From NCBI GenBank assembly GCA_002436065.1, contig DIXP01000098.1, forward strand, positions 1 through 64,000: a DNA stretch of 64,000 nucleotides. Direction: 5' to 3'. The position numbers and the translations under genes were made by a program. Each line of letters begins with the position of its first letter. The first letter of the stretch is position 1. Of this stretch, positions 40,684 to 46,538 are shown piece by piece. The notes under the pieces were generated by a model. That model saw only the letters and a program-made list of their open reading frames with translations. It had not been told where the DNA came from and made no database searches. This stretch comes from Chloroflexi bacterium UBA6077. Lineage in GTDB: Bacteria > Chloroflexota > UBA6077.

Positions 40684-41470
40684 ACCGAATCCGAGGCGTG
40701 GGACGCCCCCGGTGGCGAACCTCGCCCTTCCCCCAGACACCGAGGTAGTCTATGGGAAGAATGCGGTGCGAGAGCTGCTGCGCGCAGGCAAGCGGGTGCG
40801 GCGGCTCTTCGTCCTGGCTGGTGCCCAGCAGGACATTGCCGTCCAGGAGGCCGTGAGGCTCGCCAAGGGGCGGGGACTCTGGCCCGAGGAACTTCCCAAA
40901 GAGCAGATGGATGCGCTGGGGCCGGACCACCAGGGGCTGGCCGCGGTGGTTGGACCGTATCCCTACGCCAATTGGCGGGACCTCGTGGATCGGCTGCGAA
41001 CGCCTGAGCATCCTCCGGCCGTGCTGCTGCTGGACACGGTCCAGGATCCCCAGAACCTGGGCTCGCTGCTCCGAACGTCGGAAGCGGTGGGGCTGGACGC
41101 GGTGGTGCTGCCCAAGCGGCGAGCCGTCCATGTGACCCCCTCTGTCGTTCGCTCCTCCGCCGGAGCCGTGGAGCATCTCACCGTGGCGCAGGTGCCTAAC
41201 CTGGTGCGGGCTGTCCTGGACCTGAAGGAGGTGGGTTTCTGGGTTGCCGGCATAGACATGGATGGAGACCGGCAGTACTGGGACCTGGACATGAAAGGAC
41301 CCACCGCCCTGGTCTTGGGCGGCGAGGACCATGGCATCGGTCAGCTCTTGAAGGAGCACTGCGATTTCCTCATCCGGCTCCCCATGCGAGGCCAGGTGAA
41401 TTCGCTGAACGCAGCCGTTGCCGGCTCCATCGTCCTGTACGAGCTGATGCGCCAGCGGCAAACGTCTTAG
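40670..41470 (+). CDS. rlmB: 23S rRNA (guanosine-2'-O-)-methyltransferase RlmB-like (TrmH family)
   Basis: A SPOUT methyltransferase of 266 residues. The N-terminal substrate-binding domain begins VVYGKNAVRELLRAGKRVRRLFV. SPOUT motifs are DPQNLGSLLRTSEAVGLDAV, LVLGGEDHGIG and LPMRGQVNSLNAAVAGSIVLYE (trefoil knot). Start options are GTG 40670 (GGAAG upstream, inside cysS) and GTG 40712 (no ribosome site). It would methylate a 23S rRNA guanosine; a tRNA target cannot be excluded. Confidence 0.9.
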   Translation: MRGARPNPRRGTPPVANLALPPDTEVVYGKNAVRELLRAGKRVRRLFVLAGAQQDIAVQEAVRLAKGRGLWPEELPKEQMDALGPDHQGLAAVVGPYPYANWRDLVDRLRTPEHPPAVLLLDTVQDPQNLGSLLRTSEAVGLDAVVLPKRRAVHVTPSVVRSSAGAVEHLTVAQVPNLVRAVLDLKEVGFWVAGIDMDGDRQYWDLDMKGPTALVLGGEDHGIGQLLKEHCDFLIRLPMRGQVNSLNAAVAGSIVLYELMRQRQTS

Positions 41471-41496
41471 GGGCGGTCGCCGGGTCTACCCGGCAC

Positions 41497-41526
41497 TTGA
41501 GCGCACCCCCACTCCGCGCATAGAAT
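41497..41526 (+). promoter_or_regulatory. Promoter of the fumarase operon
   Basis: TTGAGC (41497-41502), 18-base spacer, TAGAAT (41521-41526). Start expected near 41533, leaving about 50 bases of leader. Confidence 0.55.
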
Positions 41527-41583
41527 AGTCCCGCTTCCATGTCCACACCGCATTCACGAGGAAGTGTAAGGAGGTGAACCGTC

Positions 41584-42450
41584 TTGCCAAGCGTCAGCAC
41601 TGCTGAGATCACGGCAAAGGTGCGCGAACTGTGTATCGCGGCGGCCTACGAGCTGCCGGAGGACGCGGTCAGGGCACTCCGCCAGGCCATCCAGAAGGAA
41701 GAGTCGCCCCAGGGTAGGGCGATCTTCGAGGAGCTGTTGAGGAACGCGGAGGTGGCCGCTTCCGAACGGATCCCCTACTGCCAGGACACCGGGCTAGCGG
41801 TGCTCTTCGTCAAGAAGGGTCCAGGGGTGACGATCGAGGGCGGCACACTCACCGCCGCCATAGCTGAAGGGGTCCGACAGGGCTACACCGACGGATACCT
41901 GCGCGCCAGCGTCGTTGCCGACCCGGCCTTTGACCGGAAGAACACCAAGGATAACACCCCTCCCATCATCCACATGGAGGAGAGCGTCGAGGACGTGCTG
42001 GAGATCACCCTGGTCCCCAAGGGCGCCGGCAGCGAGAACATGAGTCGGCTCGTCATGCTCCCGCCCTCGGCCGGCTGGGAGGGGATCAAGAAAGAGGTTG
42101 TGGAGACCGTCAGGAAGGCGGGGGCGAACCCGTGCCCGCCGATCGTCGTGGGCGTCGGGATCGGCGGCAACTTCGAGCATGTGGCCTATCTGGCAAAGAA
42201 GGCTCTCGTCCGCGAACTGGGCAAGCCCAGCCCCGATCCGAAGACAGCCGCTCTCGAGCAAGAGCTGCTGGAGGCGGTTAACAAGACGGGGATCGGCCCG
42301 CAGGGCTTGGGTGGTACTGTCACGGCCCTTGCCGTCCACATAGAGACCTTCCCAACCCACATCGCTAGCTTGCCAATGGCGGTGAACCTGGGATGCCACG
42401 CTTATCGCCACAAGACCGCCGTGCTGCTGGGAGGAGAGAGCCATGGATGA
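41584..42450 (+). CDS. Class I fumarate hydratase alpha subunit (or L(+)-tartrate dehydratase TtdA)
   Basis: A 288-residue iron-sulfur hydro-lyase alpha subunit. It includes IPYCQDTGLAVLFVKKG (cluster cysteine), NTPPIIHMEE, NPCPPIVVGVGIGGNFEHV, and a C-terminal VNLGCHAYRHKTAVL cysteine. The start is TTG 41584 with an ideal AAGGAGGTGA. It overlaps the beta gene by 8 bases. Fumarase, tartrate dehydratase and mesaconase share this fold; fumarase is most likely because isocitrate dehydrogenase is next. Confidence 0.9.
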   Translation: MPSVSTAEITAKVRELCIAAAYELPEDAVRALRQAIQKEESPQGRAIFEELLRNAEVAASERIPYCQDTGLAVLFVKKGPGVTIEGGTLTAAIAEGVRQGYTDGYLRASVVADPAFDRKNTKDNTPPIIHMEESVEDVLEITLVPKGAGSENMSRLVMLPPSAGWEGIKKEVVETVRKAGANPCPPIVVGVGIGGNFEHVAYLAKKALVRELGKPSPDPKTAALEQELLEAVNKTGIGPQGLGGTVTALAVHIETFPTHIASLPMAVNLGCHAYRHKTAVLLGGESHG

Positions 42451-43000
42451 GATCATCAGGCTGAGCCTGCCGCTGAAGCGGGACGAGGTGAAGAAGCTGA
42501 AGGCGGGCGATAGGGTGCTGCTCAACGGCCCGATGTTCACCGGACGCGATGCCGCCCATAAGCGGCTCCACGAGTTAGCGTCGGATGGAAAGGCGCTGCC
42601 CATCAGCATCCAGGACGAGACGATCTTCTACGTAGGTCCGACACCTGCCCCGCCTGGCCGTCCAATCGGAGCCGCGGGACCCACCACCAGCTATCGAATG
42701 GACAGGTACGCGCCTCTCTTGCTGGACAGGGGGCTGCTGGGGATGGTAGGCAAGGGTCTCCGGAGCCAGGAGGTCAAGGACGCCATAGTCCGTAACGGCG
42801 CCGTCTACTTCGGCGCAACGGGGGGCAGTGGTGCGCTCCTGGCCAAGTGCATCAAGTCCGCCGAGGTGGTTGCCTATCCCGAGCTTGGTACCGAGGCCAT
42901 CCGGCGAATCGTGGTGGAGGACTTCCCTGTGATCGTCATCATCGATTCCGAGGGAAAGGACTTCTACGAGATCGGCCCGAAGCAGTACGCCAGGGTCTGA
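42443..43000 (+). CDS. Class I fumarate hydratase beta subunit (or TtdB)
   Basis: A 185-residue Fe-S hydro-lyase beta (swivelling) domain protein: VLLNGPMFTGRDAAHKRLHE, IFYVGPTPAPPGRPIGAAGP, TTSYRMD, GMVGKG and YFGATGGSGALLAKCI match the family. It pairs with the alpha subunit encoded immediately upstream to form the active enzyme. Confidence 0.92.
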   Translation: MDEIIRLSLPLKRDEVKKLKAGDRVLLNGPMFTGRDAAHKRLHELASDGKALPISIQDETIFYVGPTPAPPGRPIGAAGPTTSYRMDRYAPLLLDRGLLGMVGKGLRSQEVKDAIVRNGAVYFGATGGSGALLAKCIKSAEVVAYPELGTEAIRRIVVEDFPVIVIIDSEGKDFYEIGPKQYARV

Positions 43001-43012
43001 TCCACCGAACTG

Positions 43013-43042
43013 CTCCCTGTAGGCACCTTCGCCTACAGGGAG
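43013..43042 (+). repeat. Perfect 12-bp hairpin after the fumarase operon
   Basis: CTCCCTGTAGGC (43013-43024) pairs with GCCTACAGGGAG (43031-43042) over a 6-base loop, 12 bases after the stop. No T run follows; it may act as an mRNA end or be a repeat unit. Confidence 0.7.
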
Positions 43043-43115
43043 TGCTGGGGCGAGGCGCCGGCAAGAATCGGCGAGCGAGTTCGCGCAAGACGTTCTGCCC
43101 ACTATCGTTTTATAT

Positions 43116-43144
43116 TGTAGCATCGCTACTGTAGCGTTATACTG
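43116..43144 (+). promoter_or_regulatory. Promoter of the isocitrate dehydrogenase gene
   Basis: TTGTAG (43116-43121), 17-base spacer, TATACT (43139-43144), in a locally AT-rich stretch. Leader of about 95 bases. Confidence 0.6.
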
Positions 43145-43247
43145 AGTTCATCCTCATTTGCTTCCGCTCGCGCAATGCTGAAGGGATGTGCATTACTGCT
43201 CCTGCTGTGGGGCTCATCCGGACGGGCGGAATACTGGAAGCAGTTCC

Positions 43248-44339
43248 ATGGCGTCACACAGAATCACCTTGATCCCTGGAGATGGTACCGGACCTGAGGT
43301 TGTCGAGGCGGCACGACGGGTCCTGGAAGCCACCGGTGTTTCCCTGGAGTGGGATCTTCAGCATGCGGGCAGTTTCGCTCAGGAGCGGTTCGGGATGCCG
43401 CTTCCCGAAGTGGTGGTGGCCTCCATTAGGCGAAATCGTGTTGCCCTGAAGGGCCCTGTTACCACTCCTGTGGCCAAAGGGTTCCGCAGCGTCAACGTCG
43501 CGTTGCGCCGTTCCTTCGACCTCTACGCCTGCTTCAGACCCTGCAAGAGCTTCAAGGGCGCCCGCAGCCACTACGACAACGTCGACCTGGTGGTGATCCG
43601 TGAGAACATGGAGGACCTGTACTCGGGAGTAGAGGCGCCACGAGGTTCGGCGGAGGCATCCCGAATCCGGCAGTTGTGCCAGGAGTTAGGCATCGGCGGC
43701 ATGCCCGAGGATGTTGGCATAGGGGTCAAGTGGTACTCTGTATCCGGAACGCGGCGGCTGATGCAGTGGGCCTTTGAGTACGCCCGATCCTACCGGCGGC
43801 GCAAGGTCACGGTGGTCCACAAAGGGAACATCCTGAAGCACACCGATGGGCTGTTCTTCCACGTGGCATCGGAGGTCGCCAAGCAGTTCCCCGATGTCGC
43901 CTTCGACGACCGGATAGTGGATAACCTCTGCCTTCAATTGGTGCAGAAGCCGGAGCTGTACGACGTACTGGTGCTTCCCAACCAGTACGGTGACATAGTG
44001 GCCGATCTCTGCGCCGGACTGGTGGGTGGCCTGGGGATGGTGCCCGGAGCCTATTTCGGCGAGGGTGGCGTGGCGATATTTGAGCCGGTCCATGGAAGCG
44101 CTCCCAAGTACGCCGGCCAGAACAGGGTGAACCCCTCTGCCACCATACTCTGTGGTGTGCTGATGCTGCGGCATCTGGGGGAGATGGAGGCCGCCGACCG
44201 AGTGGAGCGCGCCTTCGCGAGCATCGTGGGCGAGGGTAGACAGGTCACCTACGATATGAAGCACACCCCCGGCGATTCCTCTGCAGTCGGCACCTCCCAA
44301 TTCGCCGACGCTGTCATAGCAAGGATGAGGGAGATGTAG
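43248..44339 (+). CDS. Isocitrate/isopropylmalate dehydrogenase family, NAD-isocitrate-dehydrogenase-like
   Basis: A 363-residue beta-decarboxylating dehydrogenase. It begins ITLIPGDGTGPEVV. The substrate region RSVNVALRRSFDLYACFRP has the Ser/Asn and Arg triad of isocitrate enzymes, and VVIRENMEDLYSGVE is typical of IDH. Catalytic Tyr and Lys regions are RENMEDLY and VHKGNILKHTDGLF, and the cofactor region is EPVHGSAPKYAG. The residues after NVALR favour isocitrate over isopropylmalate. ATG 43248 has GGAAG upstream. The tRNA-Thr gene starts 16 bases after the stop. Confidence 0.87.
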   Translation: MASHRITLIPGDGTGPEVVEAARRVLEATGVSLEWDLQHAGSFAQERFGMPLPEVVVASIRRNRVALKGPVTTPVAKGFRSVNVALRRSFDLYACFRPCKSFKGARSHYDNVDLVVIRENMEDLYSGVEAPRGSAEASRIRQLCQELGIGGMPEDVGIGVKWYSVSGTRRLMQWAFEYARSYRRRKVTVVHKGNILKHTDGLFFHVASEVAKQFPDVAFDDRIVDNLCLQLVQKPELYDVLVLPNQYGDIVADLCAGLVGGLGMVPGAYFGEGGVAIFEPVHGSAPKYAGQNRVNPSATILCGVLMLRHLGEMEAADRVERAFASIVGEGRQVTYDMKHTPGDSSAVGTSQFADAVIARMREM

Positions 44340-44355
44340 TAAAATAGTCGTGAGT

Positions 44356-44428
44356 GCCGACGTAGCTCAATTGGCAGAGCAGTGGTTTTGTAAACCACCG
44401 GTTGCGGGTTCGAGTCCCATCGTCGGCT
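44356..44428 (+). tRNA. tRNA-Thr (TGT)
   Basis: Acceptor GCCGACG (44356-44362) pairs with CGTCGGC (44421-44427). The D arm is GCTC/GAGC, the anticodon stem GTGGT/ACCAC has loop TTTGTAA (anticodon TGT), and the T arm has loop TTCGAGT. The T stem has one mismatch. CCA is not fully encoded (CCT follows). A terminator lies ten bases downstream, and an accessory region begins right after. Confidence 0.93.
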
Positions 44429-44438
44429 CCTAGCGTAA

Positions 44439-44471
44439 GGCCTCCCGGTAAGACTGGGAGGCCGTTCTTTA
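44439..44471 (+). terminator. Terminator after tRNA-Thr
   Basis: GGCCTCCC (44439-44446) pairs with GGGAGGCC (44456-44463) around a 9-base loop, followed by GTTCTTTA. Confidence 0.75.
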
Positions 44472-44542
44472 TGCTCTGCTATCCAGGGAGGCGATGCGAA
44501 GCAATGGAACCAGCGGAGAAGGAGGCAGCGGAGGCATTGGCC

Positions 44543-44806
44543 ATGGCAAAGGCAACGATAGAGGTTCCGGATGATCGCTGGGAGGAACTGCAGGCATACA
44601 AGGATCGGCTGAGCGAGCTGTTGCTCCTTGGGCTGTCGCAGATGAAGATCCAGGAAGCACTCCTGCTCTACCAACGCGGCCTTGTGTCCTTTGGCAGGGC
44701 CGCAGAACTGGCTGGGCTGCCTCAGGATGAGCTGGCGCTGCAGGCGCGGGCGTTCGGGGTATCCCCACGCTGGTCGGCGGAGATGGCCGAGGAAGAGGTC
44801 GCATGA
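44543..44806 (+). CDS. UPF0175 family antitoxin
   Basis: An 87-residue UPF0175 protein: N-terminal MAKATIEVPDDRWEEL, then KIQEALLLYQRGLVSFGRAAELAGL, the helix-turn-helix-like core that is diagnostic of the family. UPF0175 proteins are antitoxins paired with DUF3368 PIN-domain toxins, which is the next gene (ATGA overlap). ATG 44543 follows GGAGG; ATG 44504 would add 13 residues. Confidence 0.82.
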   Translation: MAKATIEVPDDRWEELQAYKDRLSELLLLGLSQMKIQEALLLYQRGLVSFGRAAELAGLPQDELALQARAFGVSPRWSAEMAEEEVA

Positions 44807-45000
44807 TCGTCGTCTCCAACTCCGGGCCATTGATGGCTTTGGGAAACGTGATTGTCCAGGGTTACCGGATGGGGCTGCTCCGGTTCGACGAATTGGAGAC
44901 CGTGATCGAGGCGATTATGACTAGAGACGACATATGGATCTCAGATGGGCTGTGCCGAGAGGTGATGGCCAGACTGAAGAACCCCAGCTTGCGGGAGTAG
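44803..45000 (+). CDS. Internally deleted DUF3368 PIN-domain toxin
   Basis: A 65-residue product whose first 14 residues (MIVVSNSGPLMALG) match the N-terminus of DUF3368 PIN toxins. From residue 15 (NVIVQGYRMGLLRFDELETV) it matches the C-terminus. Normal members are about 150-170 residues, so roughly 90 central residues, including the other PIN acidic residues, are missing in frame. It overlaps the antitoxin by 4 bases. The toxin should be inactive as a nuclease; the reading frame itself is intact. Confidence 0.7.
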   Translation: MIVVSNSGPLMALGNVIVQGYRMGLLRFDELETVIEAIMTRDDIWISDGLCREVMARLKNPSLRE

Positions 45001-45076
45001 ACATAGACACTGGACTCCGCCATTGCCGGCAAGAGAGCAATCGGTGCGAGCATAGGAGCACGTATCGGGGAGAGCA

Positions 45077-45232
45077 CAGACTACCGCCACAGTTGAACAG
45101 GCATTCAAGAACGTCGACGACGTGCTCTGGAAGGAGGCCGGCTGCGCCACAGAACTCGATTACACCGAGCAGACCTCCTGGCTGCTCTTCCTGAAGTACC
45201 TTGATGCACGATCACTCGGCCCGGGATACTAA
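45077..45232 (+). pseudogene. hsdM N-terminal remnant
   Basis: In this frame the DNA reads TVEQAFKNVDDVLWKEAGC then ATELDYTEQTSWLLFLKYLD, the very conserved N-terminus of type I restriction methyltransferase HsdM. The match stops near 45205 and the frame ends at TAA 45230-45232. There is no start codon or ribosome site (an in-frame TAG lies at 45053). No methyltransferase catalytic motif remains. Confidence 0.85.
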
Positions 45233-45319
45233 CAAATAGTTGCCGGATTTCTGTCTTGACAATGGGGTACAGTGCGAGGGCGAGGGGCGAGGATAAAGAA
45301 TTTAATGAGGTGAAAATGG

Positions 45320-45964
45320 TTGACAAAGCACATCATTGAAAAAATCGATTATGCCATTAAGTATATATGGATGCACCAAATTGCAGATGACTACAAGGAG
45401 TGTTCGATACTTAAAGAGGATTCACTAAAAAATTCCTTCTACCATCATTTACGAAATGAGGTGGATTCTTTGTGCAGAGAAAATGATATCAGAATCTATA
45501 CGGAGTTTAACGAAAAGGGCTTAAAAGCAAAGGGCTTAAGAACTGACATTGCTATCGTTTCATTGAAGCCTTCAGAAAACGATCACTGCTACTTAGGGGA
45601 GCGGATTGACGATGTGTTGGCTATAATTGAATTAAAATGCAGAGGTGATGGAAGTCCCGGAACGTCTGCAATTTATCGGGATGTTAACAAGACCAAAAAT
45701 TACATAAAGAATTTCACATTTCCCGAATGTCAGTATTATTTAGGAATCATACATGAATATAGCTATTCCTTTTCCGAACTGCACTGGCTTGACAAACGGC
45801 AATCAAATAATTGGGGAAGAGGTCGAGTGACAGAACTTAATGCCTGCTACTATGATGAATATGGCGAAAATGATATTGGCTTTTCAGTCTGCTCTTATAA
45901 CGAACTGAACTCTGAGTTTAACTGTTGCAATTCGAGTGATATCCGGTTTGTAAGCATGGAGTAG
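45320..45964 (+). CDS. AT-rich hypothetical gene, candidate PD-(D/E)XK nuclease
   Basis: A 214-residue protein from strikingly AT-rich DNA (near 40 % GC by eye, against about 60 % around it), with codons such as AAA, ATA and TTA. It contains YTEFNEKG (E62), GLRTDIAIV (D76) and VLAIIELKC (E104, K106), the spacing of the E...D...ExK site of PD-(D/E)XK nucleases. TTG 45320 follows GAGGTGA; an ATG four bases earlier is out of frame. It lies exactly between the hsdM and hsdR remnants. Nuclease function is inferred from the motif; no family was recognised. Confidence 0.7.
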   Translation: MTKHIIEKIDYAIKYIWMHQIADDYKECSILKEDSLKNSFYHHLRNEVDSLCRENDIRIYTEFNEKGLKAKGLRTDIAIVSLKPSENDHCYLGERIDDVLAIIELKCRGDGSPGTSAIYRDVNKTKNYIKNFTFPECQYYLGIIHEYSYSFSELHWLDKRQSNNWGRGRVTELNACYYDEYGENDIGFSVCSYNELNSEFNCCNSSDIRFVSME

Positions 45965-46041
45965 CTATATGACGGGAATGCTCGTATTGTAATCATTTGA
46001 GGCATCTGTTTGGATAATTGGAGCCAGTCATATCGGCGTGC

Positions 46042-46073
46042 TTGACAAATTCCAATTTGCACGTTGGTATAAC
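46042..46073 (+). promoter_or_regulatory. Candidate promoter of a non-coding transcript
   Basis: TTGACA (46042-46047) and an extended -10 TGG-TATAAC (46065-46073), spacer 20 between boxes. The predicted start near 46080 runs straight into a hairpin with no open frame. Confidence 0.4.
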
Positions 46074-46102
46074 ATCCCGGAAAAACAAATAGCTTGAGTC
46101 AA

Positions 46103-46125
46103 CTTCGGGCCAAGTTGGCCCGAAG
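46103..46125 (+). repeat. Perfect 9-bp hairpin in the accessory region
   Basis: CTTCGGGCC (46103-46111) pairs with GGCCCGAAG (46117-46125), 5-base loop. The next base run begins the left arm of the 14-base inverted repeat. Confidence 0.7.
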
Positions 46126-46239
46126 CGTCACGGATTAAAAGGCAAAAAACGGAGGACAAGGCATTTCACCTTATCCTTCGCTTTTTCATACCCTCAAACC
46201 CGCATAAATACAGGCTTTTCAAGTGTTAATCCGTGACGC
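46125..46239. repeat. 14-base inverted repeat flanking a structured 87-base core
   Basis: GCGTCACGGATTAA (46125-46138) is the exact reverse complement of TTAATCCGTGACGC (46226-46239). The core contains a smaller hairpin (GGACAAGG near 46153 with CCTTATCC near 46170) followed by TTCGCTTTTT, terminator-like. The right arm sits at the end of a minus-strand coding remnant. Confidence 0.7.
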
Positions 46240-46350
46240 TTGCCCCTTGTTTTTGCGGTATTTCTGCGCTCGTTTCGCGTCTGCTGCTTTTCGACCTTCT
46301 TCCCGGCATTTCACGGAACAGTATGCCTTGCGCCCCTGACACACGGAAGA
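46219..46350 (-). pseudogene. C-terminal remnant of a small zinc-finger protein
   Basis: Read on the minus strand from about 46350 to the TGA at 46219-46221, the frame gives CQGRKAYCSVKCREEGRKAA followed by a Lys/Arg-rich tail. That is the C-terminal half of a small treble-clef-type protein seen in phages and islands. The N-terminal CxxC half is absent because the sequence joins the hsdR remnant. Confidence 0.4.
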
Positions 46351-46508
46351 AGCTGCTGCTGGGACTTGCCGAGAAGGGGTTTGGCTACGATCAACTGGCG
46401 GAGATGCAGAGGATCATCGACGCCGAGAAGAGCGACCTCTTCGATGTGCTGGCCTATGTGGCCTATGCCCAGCCGCAGTGTGACGGGCATCAACCTGAAC
46501 CGGGCTAA
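46338..46508 (+). pseudogene. hsdR C-terminal remnant
   Basis: The frame reads TRKKLLLGLAEKGFGYDQLAEM then QRIIDAEKSDLFDVLAYVAYA, a well-conserved C-terminal segment of type I restriction subunit HsdR. Similarity ends near 46466, and a stop follows at 46506-46508. No helicase or nuclease domain is left. Confidence 0.82.
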
Positions 46509-46538
46509 CAGGGGCGCTGCAACGAACAGCAATTCTGC

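Noticed and set aside
46042..46239. Retron-like ncRNA
   Set aside because: Inverted repeat and hairpins are suggestive, but no reverse transcriptase gene is present.
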